Origin: Armatimonadota bacterium
GTDB taxonomy: Bacteria; Armatimonadota; Fervidibacteria; Fervidibacterales; Fervidibacteraceae
Assembly: GCA_026419315.1 (NCBI GenBank)
Contig: JANZZQ010000090.1
Span: forward strand, 1 to 5,165
Direction of reading: 5' to 3'
DNA: 5,165 nt
Both the position numbers and the translations under genes were made by a program. The first letter of the stretch is position 1, and each line of letters begins with the position of its first letter. Below are positions 1 through 4,773 of the stretch, in pieces. The notes beneath the pieces were generated by a model. That model saw only the letters and a list, made by a program, of their open reading frames with translations. It was not told where the DNA came from and searched no databases.

Positions 1-1
1 G

Positions 2-676
2 TCAAAGCGACTGAGTTTATACCCAAGCGGTTTCCAAACCCTTTGGGAGATGGCGGTTGAGTTCTTTGAGAGCCTTTGCAGAAGCGCTATTGGACAAGGC
101 GGGGAAAAGTATGCGCCCCTCATCGGCAGTTTCTTCATCTACATTTTGCTGTTGAATTTGGTTGGGCTTATCCCAGGCTTCATGTCCCCCACGGCGCACC
201 CCTACATCACTATCGGCTTGGCGATTGCGTCCTTGACAATCGTTCATGCCATCGCCATCAAGGAACTTGGGCTTAAAAACTACCTGCTGCACTATGTTGA
301 CAGGCCTTTCCCCAACCCAATCGTGAACGTAGCCTTCAACATCGTCACCTTAGCGCCAATCGTCCACTTGGTTGGCGAATTTTCGAAACTGATATCGCTG
401 TCCATCCGTTTGTTTGGGAACATTTTCGGTGAGGACACGGTGATTTTCCAATTCGCTTCGCTCGGCATGATAACGCTCCATGCGTTTGGGTTGTTGCCTA
501 AACCCATCACTGTCCCCTTGCCTTTCCAACTGCCTGTTGTGCTCTTGCATGTCTTGGTTGCTTTCATCCAAGCCTTCGTTTTCAGTGCACTGACTTCGGT
601 TTACATCGCTTTGTTTGTATCAGGTCACGAAGAAGAGGCAGAAGGGAAACACGCTGCTCGCGAGGCAGCACATTGA
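2..676 (+). CDS. atpB: F0F1 ATP synthase subunit a, 5'-truncated by window edge
   Basis: Subunit a is the membrane stator of F0 that forms the ion half-channels next to the c ring. The visible frame gives 224 residues and is open to the window edge. The ATG at nt 50 is internal: the residues before it (ending in SGFQTLWEM) match the family segment just after the first transmembrane helix, so the true start and helix 1 lie upstream. Four to five hydrophobic segments follow. The essential stator arginine is in SIRLFGNIFGED (Arg codon at nt 407-409), with the family Asn four residues later. The last helix has the conserved Gln in IQAFVFSALTSVYIALF. The protein ends in a short charged tail rich in Glu, His and Ala. 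It is the first gene visible in an atpB-E-F-H order and lies 31 bp before atpE. Identification is firm; only the N-terminus is unknown. Confidence 0.96.
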   Translation, partial: SKRLSLYPSGFQTLWEMAVEFFESLCRSAIGQGGEKYAPLIGSFFIYILLLNLVGLIPGFMSPTAHPYITIGLAIASLTIVHAIAIKELGLKNYLLHYVDRPFPNPIVNVAFNIVTLAPIVHLVGEFSKLISLSIRLFGNIFGEDTVIFQFASLGMITLHAFGLLPKPITVPLPFQLPVVLLHVLVAFIQAFVFSALTSVYIALFVSGHEEEAEGKHAAREAAH

Positions 677-690
677 TGCATAAAACTTGC

Positions 691-697
691 AAGGAGG
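691..697 (+). promoter_or_regulatory. Shine-Dalgarno site that sets the atpE start
   Basis: AAGGAGG ends 10 nt before the ATG at nt 708. Two other in-frame starts exist: a TTG at 687, upstream of this site, and an ATG at 699, only 1 nt after it. Neither has workable spacing, so 708 is preferred. Confidence 0.75.
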
Positions 698-707
698 GAT
701 GTTCAAA

Positions 708-995
708 ATGGGTGCTGTTGGTGCTTACCTTGCAGCTTTGGCAATTGCAGTTGGGTTGGGTCTGCCTTTGGCGGTCATGCTCGCTTCTCAAGCCCAAGCC
801 CGTGCAACGACAGCCGCAGTGGAAAGCATTGCCCGCCAACCCGAAGCCGCCGGCGACATAAGGTTCTCGCTCATTTTGGGATTGGCGCTGATTGAGTCGC
901 TGGTCATTTATGTGCTGGTGGCGTTCTTCGTCCTTCAAGCACGCCTGCCTGGAGTGGACCAAGTGATGGAGTTAGCGAAAACGCTCGTCAAATAG
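708..995 (+). CDS. atpE: F0F1 ATP synthase subunit c (rotor ring)
   Basis: Subunit c is a two-helix hairpin that oligomerises into the rotating ring and carries ions across the membrane. The 95-residue protein has helix 1 at about 4-36, the polar loop ARQPEA at 42-47 (R43-Q44-P45 contact the central stalk), and helix 2 at about 52-76 with ion-binding Glu63 in LIESLVIY. A C-terminal tail of about 15 residues makes it longer than the usual 70-90. Gln30, Glu63, Ser64 and Tyr68 align without gaps with Gln32, Glu65, Ser66 and Tyr70 of Na+-binding c subunits such as Ilyobacter tartaricus, although Thr67 of that site is Leu here. The usual helix-1 GxGxGxG packing motif is replaced by Ser/Ala. The gene follows atpB by 31 bp and precedes atpF by 13 bp. 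Subunit identity is firm; Na+ specificity is inferred. Confidence 0.96.
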   Translation: MGAVGAYLAALAIAVGLGLPLAVMLASQAQARATTAAVESIARQPEAAGDIRFSLILGLALIESLVIYVLVAFFVLQARLPGVDQVMELAKTLVK

Positions 996-1008
996 GCGGT
1001 GAGACGCT

Positions 1009-1545
1009 GTGACTGCACCTTTGGAATTTCTGGGAAACATCGCCGAATACCTGCCGAAAGACTGGAAGTGGATTATTTCGCAAACGATTGCGTTCCTCAT
1101 CCTTTACTGGCTCTTGAGAAAATTCGCCTTCGCTCCCGTCCAGCAGATTTTGAGGGAGCGAGAGGAGCGGGTGCGAAAAGCCATTGAAGATGCAGAACAA
1201 AAGCGGGCCGAAATGGAGCAACTTCGGGCCGAATATGAGCAAAGGCTCGCCCATATAGAGGAAGAAGCGAGAACACGCTTGCAGGAAGCGATGCAACAAG
1301 CCTATCAAGCCAGAGACGCTTTGCTCGCCGAGGCTCGGGAGCAAGCGGAAAGAATCCTGCAACGGGCACAAGAGCAAATCGCCCTTGAGCGGGAAAAACT
1401 GATGGTTGAGTTACGGGATTTTGTGGTGGACATGGCTGTTCTAATTGCTGAGAAACTCATTGAACGAAGCCTTGACCACAAGGCACACCACGAACTCATC
1501 AACAGGATTTTGGAGAAGGAACTGCGCGAAAGGTCCGCTCACTGA
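1009..1545 (+). CDS. atpF: F0F1 ATP synthase subunit b (peripheral stalk)
   Basis: Subunit b anchors the peripheral stalk in the membrane and links F0 to F1 through delta. The 178-residue protein has a short N-terminal leader, one transmembrane helix at about 20-36 (WKWIISQTIAFLILYWLL), then the family junction RKFAFAPVQQIL. A long, highly charged coiled coil rich in Glu, Arg, Gln and Ala runs from about 45 to 150. The C-terminal part (residues about 140-175) has the delta-binding character of the family. The GTG start at 1009 follows AGGCGGTGA at nt 994-1002 with 6-nt spacing, and that site overlaps the atpE stop codon. It is a single b-type gene; no b' paralogue is visible. Length and architecture are normal. 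Confidence 0.95.
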   Translation: MTAPLEFLGNIAEYLPKDWKWIISQTIAFLILYWLLRKFAFAPVQQILREREERVRKAIEDAEQKRAEMEQLRAEYEQRLAHIEEEARTRLQEAMQQAYQARDALLAEAREQAERILQRAQEQIALEREKLMVELRDFVVDMAVLIAEKLIERSLDHKAHHELINRILEKELRERSAH

Positions 1546-1623
1546 AGGAGGAAGTGTGGGAGGGTGAGGCTCCCGCCAAAACCTTGCGGTTGCCAGGAGA
1601 CTCCCCTCCCACTGTCAAGGAGG
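1545..1623 (+). repeat. AAGGAGG direct repeats bracketing the palindrome
   Basis: AAGGAGG occurs at nt 1545-1551, starting on the last base of the atpF stop, and again at 1617-1623 in front of atpH. Each copy is exactly 4 nt from the outer end of the palindrome at 1556-1612. The copies may be a 7-bp target-site duplication made when the palindrome inserted. They are also Shine-Dalgarno sequences, so chance or selection on ribosome binding could explain them. What is seen is the symmetric placement; the insertion history is inferred. Confidence 0.45.
1556..1612. repeat. 57-nt imperfect palindrome, REP/MITE-like, between atpF and atpH
   Basis: The left arm at 1556-1573 starts GTGGGAGGG, and the right arm at 1596-1612 ends CCCTCCCAC, its exact complement. 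Further in, GAG/CTC and CTCC/GGAG also pair. This gives about 16 base pairs with one bulged T (1565) and one mismatch (1569/1600), closing a 22-nt loop. Translated in the atpH frame, the element reads like WEGEAPAKT. I recall similar peptides (GEAPAE, GSAGASPS) from spurious ORFs over dispersed repeats in planctomycete-like genomes, but that link is memory and unverified. There is no T-tract after it, so it is not a standard terminator. It may form an RNA hairpin between the two cistrons. Confidence 0.6.
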
Positions 1624-1627
1624 GTGA
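1617..1627 (+). promoter_or_regulatory. Shine-Dalgarno site that sets the atpH start
   Basis: AAGGAGGGTGA lies just upstream of the in-frame TTG at nt 1632, with 8 nt between GGAGG and the start. The longer reading from GTG 1554 would translate the palindromic repeat, and its own SD site is only 2 nt away, so the TTG is the better start. Confidence 0.7.
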
Positions 1628-1631
1628 AAAA

Positions 1632-2270
1632 TTGGCAAGAATCCTAAGCGGCTGGAAAGCTCGACGCTACGCCATTGCTCTCTTGCAAGTGGCTGCCAAA
1701 GCAAATGAGTTGGACCGCGTTGAGGCTGAAGTTAAAGCTTTGGCCGATACGCTCAACCGTTCCCCACTATTGGTCAAGTTTTTGGCTCAACCGTTGATTC
1801 CCTTCGGCGAGAAAGCTCGGCAGGTGCGACAGTGGTTTGAAAACCGCATCTCACCCATTACGCTCAACTTCTTGCTGTCTGTCATCAAGCACAAACGAAT
1901 TGAGCATTTTGACCACATCGCCCGAATCTTCACCGAATTGGTGAGGGAGCACCGGAACGAAACGGTTGCCGAAATCACAACCGCTGTCCCGCTTACGGAA
2001 GAGGAACGGGCACTGACAGTCCAGCGGTTACAGGAAGTTACAGGCAAAAAAGTTTTGCTTAGCGAAAAGGTTGACCCATCCATTCTCGGCGGAATGAGGA
2101 TCGTCGTCGGCGACAAACTTCTGGACTTGAGTTTGAAAGGTCACTTGGAACGAATTCGGGAGCGATTGCGGCAGGTTTTCATCGCCACCCCTGAAGAAGT
2201 TACCATTGCAGAAGCAACATTCAGCGACCCTAAAGGAGACGGTGGTGGCGAAAAAGATGGAGCGCCCTAA
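1632..2270 (+). CDS. atpH: F0F1 ATP synthase subunit delta
   Basis: Delta sits on top of F1 and joins the alpha N-termini to the b-subunit stalk. From the TTG at 1632 the protein has 212 residues. An N-terminal helical domain opens with the family signature GWKARRYAIALLQVA (residues 7-21). It is followed by the six-helix bundle and then a C-terminal domain with ITTAVPLTEEE and the hallmark ILGGMRIVVGDKLLDLSLKG. A tail of about 30 residues after the usual end (rich in Glu, Gly, Asp and Lys) makes it longer than the typical 180 or so. The upstream reading to nt 1554 is rejected because it covers the palindromic repeat. The last codons overlap a possible start of the antitoxin relic (GTG at 2245). 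In most operons atpA would follow closely; here 428 bp intervene. Confidence 0.94.
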   Translation: MARILSGWKARRYAIALLQVAAKANELDRVEAEVKALADTLNRSPLLVKFLAQPLIPFGEKARQVRQWFENRISPITLNFLLSVIKHKRIEHFDHIARIFTELVREHRNETVAEITTAVPLTEEERALTVQRLQEVTGKKVLLSEKVDPSILGGMRIVVGDKLLDLSLKGHLERIRERLRQVFIATPEEVTIAEATFSDPKGDGGGEKDGAP

Positions 2271-2372
2271 GACGAGGCGGGAAATTGCGTTTTGGAGCTG
2301 AACAAACCGTTAAACCCGACTGAAGGCGCAGAAGTAACTGTTCAACAAGGGCGTGAGTTCGCAACAAGGTGA
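2245..2372 (+). pseudogene. Decayed AF2212/DUF104-like antitoxin remnant
   Basis: The frame at nt 2280-2372 has no start after the atpH stop but reads GNCVLELNKPLNPTEGAEV followed by TVQ. This matches the N-terminal pattern of the AF2212/DUF104 antitoxin family, roughly ENGVLxLxxPLxLpEGxEVxV, whose members usually precede PIN toxins. A plausible original start is GTG 2245, inside the end of atpH and behind AAAGGAG at 2232-2238. It gives AKKMERPKTRRE before running into a stop at 2299 in a frame different from the conserved part. A third segment (nt 2369-2407, VKAKSERKQLTRG) lies in yet another frame just before the PIN relic. At least two frame changes make this a broken gene. The family match is pattern recognition by eye. 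Confidence 0.45.
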
Positions 2373-2416
2373 AAGCAAAATCTGAGCGGAAGCAATTGAC
2401 AAGGGGTTAGGACAAC

Positions 2417-2692
2417 ATGGTTATTGACGCGAACATTCTGTTGGAAGCGCCCATGGGGCGGAAACGGACTGACGGGCGCGAGGAATTTCTGTGCTTGGCA
2501 GCTGACGGTGAAGTTGTTGCCTGTGCCTCTGTTCTCACCGTTCATGGTCACAGTTATCGGGAACGAGGGGGCAAAGGGCAGCAAATTAAAGGTGTCTTAC
2601 GCACAGGGGCTCCAACCGTCAGACTTGATACAAACTTTGAAAGAGGCATAGCAGGATGCTCAGGACCTATCCGGATTTTGCGAAGGAGGTGA
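2417..2692 (+). pseudogene. Truncated PIN-domain (VapC-type) toxin remnant
   Basis: This 91-codon frame begins MVIDANILLEA, the classic first strand of PIN-domain ribonucleases with the first metal-binding Asp (residue 4). It continues with EEFLCLAADGEVVACASVLTV (residues 22-42), typical of the second helix and strand. Near the end, TVRLDTNFERGIAG (residues 67-80) resembles the last PIN strand, normally like LVSLDxDF. PIN toxins are about 130-140 residues; roughly 45 residues between 63 and 64, including the helix with the third catalytic Asp (LDFDDA-type), seem to be missing. The product would therefore be inactive. The ATG has only a weak AAGGGG 10 nt upstream. The TGA stop lies within the atpA SD site. 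Alternatively it is a short expressed protein of unknown role. Confidence 0.5.
2683..2692 (+). promoter_or_regulatory. Strong Shine-Dalgarno site for atpA
   Basis: AAGGAGGTGA is a full match to the anti-SD core and lies 6 nt before the TTG at 2699. The PIN relic's stop (TGA 2690-2692) is part of it. This site supports the TTG start of atpA. Confidence 0.8.
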
Positions 2693-2698
2693 ACGAAG

Positions 2699-4291
2699 TT
2701 GATTCGCGCCGAGGAAATAACCAGCTTGCTCATTCGGGAACTTGAAGGCATTGAGAAAACCGTTGAGATGACCGACATAGGCTATGTCATTGAGGTGGGC
2801 GACGGGGTAGCCCGCGCTTACGGGTTGCAAGGGGCGATGGCGAGCGAATTGCTTTATTTCCCTCAAGCCAGTGAGAGGTTGGGACGAGAGTTTTACGGGA
2901 TCGCTTTGAACTTGGAGATGGACAGTGTCGGCATAGTTTTGCTCGGTCCTGACCAGTTCGTTCGCGAAGGCGATGAAGTCCGTTGCACTGGGCGAGTCGT
3001 TGAAGTCCCTGTTGGGAAGGAACTGCTTGGGCGCGTTGTCAACCCAGTCGGTCAACCTTTGGACGGGAAGGGTCCAGTCACAGCGAAGGAGTTTCGCCGA
3101 ATAGAAGTCAAAGCGCCCGGAGTCGTTAAGCGCCAGCCCGTAAAAGAGCCGTTGATGACGGGTTTGAAAGCCATTGACTCAATGATCCCCATCGGTCGCG
3201 GACAGCGGGAATTGATTTTGGGTGACCGGCAAACTGGCAAAACCGCCATCATCGTTGACACCATCATTAACCAAAAGCGTTTCCACGAAGCGGGTGACCC
3301 CGTCTACTGCATCTATGTCGCCATCGGACAAAAGCAAAGCACTGTCAAGAGCGTTGTGGAAACTTTGGAACGCTACGGTGCGATGGAATACACCATTGTC
3401 GTTTCCGCTCCCGCAAGTGAACCTGCGTCTCTGCAATACATTGCACCCTATGCAGGTTGCGCAATGGGCGAATGGTTCCGGGACAACGGAATGCACGCTG
3501 TCATCTTTTACGATGACTTGACAAAACACGCACAAGCCTACCGCCAAGTCTCTTTGCTTTTGCGCCGACCACCGGGGCGCGAGGCATACCCGGGCGATAT
3601 TTTCAATTTGCATTCGCGGCTTTTGGAACGGGCTGCGAAATTGAACGATGAACTTGGTGGAGGTTCGCTCACTGCAATCCCCGTCATTGAAACTCAACTT
3701 GGCGACTACAGCGCTTACATCCCGACCAATGTCATCAGCATCACTGACGGTCAAATTTACCTTGAGCCTGACTTGTTTTACGCAGGAATTCGCCCCGCAA
3801 TCAATGTCGGTATCAGCGTTTCCCGAGTAGGGAGCGCCGCTCAGTATCCCGCAATGAAGAAAGTTGCCCGAAGGCTCAAGTTGGACATGGCACGATATTT
3901 TGAGTTGGCGGCATTTGCTCAATTTGCCTCTGAATTGGACGAAGTGACCAGGCGAGAGTTGATGCGCGGCGAACGGCTTGTTGAAGTGCTCAAGCAAGAC
4001 CAGTATCAGCCGATGGCTCTTTGGGAGGAAGTGCTCATCATCTTTGCCGGAGTCAACGGTTACTTGGATGACATGCCTGCCGAGTGGGTGAGACCGTTTG
4101 AGAAAGAGTTCCTGCCTTGGGTCAAAGAACGCTACCCTGAAATCGTCCGTGAGATTGAAACGACCAAAGACTTCTCCGCCGAAACCGAGCAGAAAATGCA
4201 CAAGGCTGTGCAGGAGTTTAAGGCAAAATTTGTTTCCGCGCAAAAGGAAGCGGAAACTCAGCAGCCTGCTGAACTTGCTGCAGCATCTTAG
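2699..4291 (+). CDS. atpA: F0F1 ATP synthase subunit alpha
   Basis: Alpha is the non-catalytic nucleotide-binding subunit of the F1 hexamer and supplies the arginine finger to the beta active sites. The 530-residue protein has the N-terminal crown beta-barrel (about 25-100), Walker A GDRQTGKT at 175-182, VIFYDDL as Walker B, the LLLRRPPGREAYPGD segment, the family signature PAINVGISVSRVGSAAQ with arginine finger Arg376, and a C-terminal helical domain with LKQDQYQPM and GYLDD. The TTG start gives MIRAEEI, the normal alpha N-terminus. Compared with E. coli, there are about 7 extra residues in the crown (PQASERLGREFYG at 55-67) and a few after INQK, while the KGEVKGKTGS loop is shorter. The C-terminal tail is rich in Ala, Glu and Gln. 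No atpG follows within the window. Identification is certain. Confidence 0.99.
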   Translation: MIRAEEITSLLIRELEGIEKTVEMTDIGYVIEVGDGVARAYGLQGAMASELLYFPQASERLGREFYGIALNLEMDSVGIVLLGPDQFVREGDEVRCTGRVVEVPVGKELLGRVVNPVGQPLDGKGPVTAKEFRRIEVKAPGVVKRQPVKEPLMTGLKAIDSMIPIGRGQRELILGDRQTGKTAIIVDTIINQKRFHEAGDPVYCIYVAIGQKQSTVKSVVETLERYGAMEYTIVVSAPASEPASLQYIAPYAGCAMGEWFRDNGMHAVIFYDDLTKHAQAYRQVSLLLRRPPGREAYPGDIFNLHSRLLERAAKLNDELGGGSLTAIPVIETQLGDYSAYIPTNVISITDGQIYLEPDLFYAGIRPAINVGISVSRVGSAAQYPAMKKVARRLKLDMARYFELAAFAQFASELDEVTRRELMRGERLVEVLKQDQYQPMALWEEVLIIFAGVNGYLDDMPAEWVRPFEKEFLPWVKERYPEIVREIETTKDFSAETEQKMHKAVQEFKAKFVSAQKEAETQQPAELAAAS

Positions 4292-4307
4292 CCGAAGGTT
4301 TGGCTTG

Positions 4308-4324
4308 CACTGAAATCCACTGAA
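4308..4324 (+). repeat. Short direct repeat CACTGAA x2, 10-nt period
   Basis: CACTGAA occurs at 4308-4314 and 4318-4324, one helical turn apart, in the spacer after atpA. This spacing could suit a regulator binding one face of the DNA, but two 7-mers are weak evidence and no promoter is visible nearby. Confidence 0.2.
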
Positions 4325-4333
4325 CCCTACATG

Positions 4334-4347
4334 CTCCCGATTGGGAG
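4334..4347 (+). promoter_or_regulatory. Small hairpin masking the retropepsin Shine-Dalgarno site
   Basis: CTCCC (4334-4338) and GGGAG (4343-4347) form a perfect 5-bp stem with the 4-nt loop GATT. The 3' arm is the SD site for the start at 4354/4357, so the stem would hide it when folded. There is no T-run after it, which argues against a terminator. The structure is seen; a regulatory role is inferred. Confidence 0.35.
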
Positions 4348-4356
4348 TGAATTGTG

Positions 4357-4734
4357 ATGGGTGTCATCGTCAAGGAAATTGAAGTTGAAGGCGACAAAGG
4401 AAAATCGGTTTTGCGAACGCTTTTTGACACAGGCGCTTCCCATTCTTTGGTGCGAAGGGATAAAGCGGAAGCGATAGCAACCATTGTCCCGTTAGCACAA
4501 CCTTGGCGATTCCAACTCGGCGATGGAAAGTCGGTCTTGGAAGTCCGTGAAGGTTGCATGTTGACATTTACTGTGAAAGGACTTCGCTATCTGTTCTATT
4601 TTCTTGTCGCTGACAACTTGGCTCATGAACTCATCATCGGCGCCGATGCAATGCAAGTTTGGAAAATCAAACCTGTGCCTGAAGAAGATGATGTGCAAGT
4701 TGACCCTTCAGCGTTGGAGTTGTGGCTGGTTTGA
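4357..4734 (+). CDS. Retropepsin-like aspartic protease domain protein
   Basis: This small 125-residue protein has the single-domain retroviral-type aspartic protease fold signature. A beta-hairpin N-terminus leads to the catalytic triplet LFDTGASHSLV (Asp24-Thr25-Gly26). A flap-like region (about 50-60, FQLGDGKS) follows, and then the second hydrophobic-hydrophobic-Gly element ELIIGADAM (91-99), typical of retropepsins. Such proteins act as homodimers with one Asp from each chain. Bacterial stand-alone members are mostly uncharacterised, so the substrate is unknown. There is no signal peptide or membrane segment. The ATG at 4357 lies 9 nt after GGGAG; the GTG at 4354 immediately before it is equally possible. 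It follows atpA by 65 bp and could share its transcript. The frame looks intact. Domain assignment is good, biological role unknown. Confidence 0.75.
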   Translation: MGVIVKEIEVEGDKGKSVLRTLFDTGASHSLVRRDKAEAIATIVPLAQPWRFQLGDGKSVLEVREGCMLTFTVKGLRYLFYFLVADNLAHELIIGADAMQVWKIKPVPEEDDVQVDPSALELWLV

Positions 4735-4773
4735 TGTTCAAATTGCAGGGAAAGCCTTTAGCGTTCCAAAAAA

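Noticed and set aside
50..676. ATG at nt 50 as the start of subunit a
   Set aside because: The frame is open to the window edge and the residues before Met match the family region after helix 1, so the start is outside the window.
687..707. TTG 687 or ATG 699 as the atpE start
   Set aside because: The AAGGAGG at 691-697 lies after the first and only 1 nt before the second; ATG 708 has proper spacing.
1554..1631. N-terminal extension of delta from GTG 1554
   Set aside because: It would translate the palindromic repeat, adds 26 residues absent from the family, and its SD is only 2 nt from the codon.
2396..2424. TTGACA at 2396-2401 as a -35 box for an internal promoter of atpA
   Set aside because: The best partner at 17-18 nt matches TATAAT at only 3 of 6 positions; TTGACA also occurs by chance inside atpB (near 233) and atpA (near 3518).
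2424..2651. 75-codon frame overlapping the PIN remnant
   Set aside because: It begins at a TTG with no SD and shows no recognisable motif; the PIN-like signal is in the other frame.
3179..4243. Long 354-codon antisense frame opposite atpA
   Set aside because: It mirrors the highly conserved alpha gene, has no ribosome site or family features, and is Cys/His/Val-rich as expected of a shadow frame.
4276..4285. Perfect palindrome TGCTGCAGCA at the end of atpA
   Set aside because: It encodes the Ala-rich tail and has no T-tract; it is probably a product of codon repetition.
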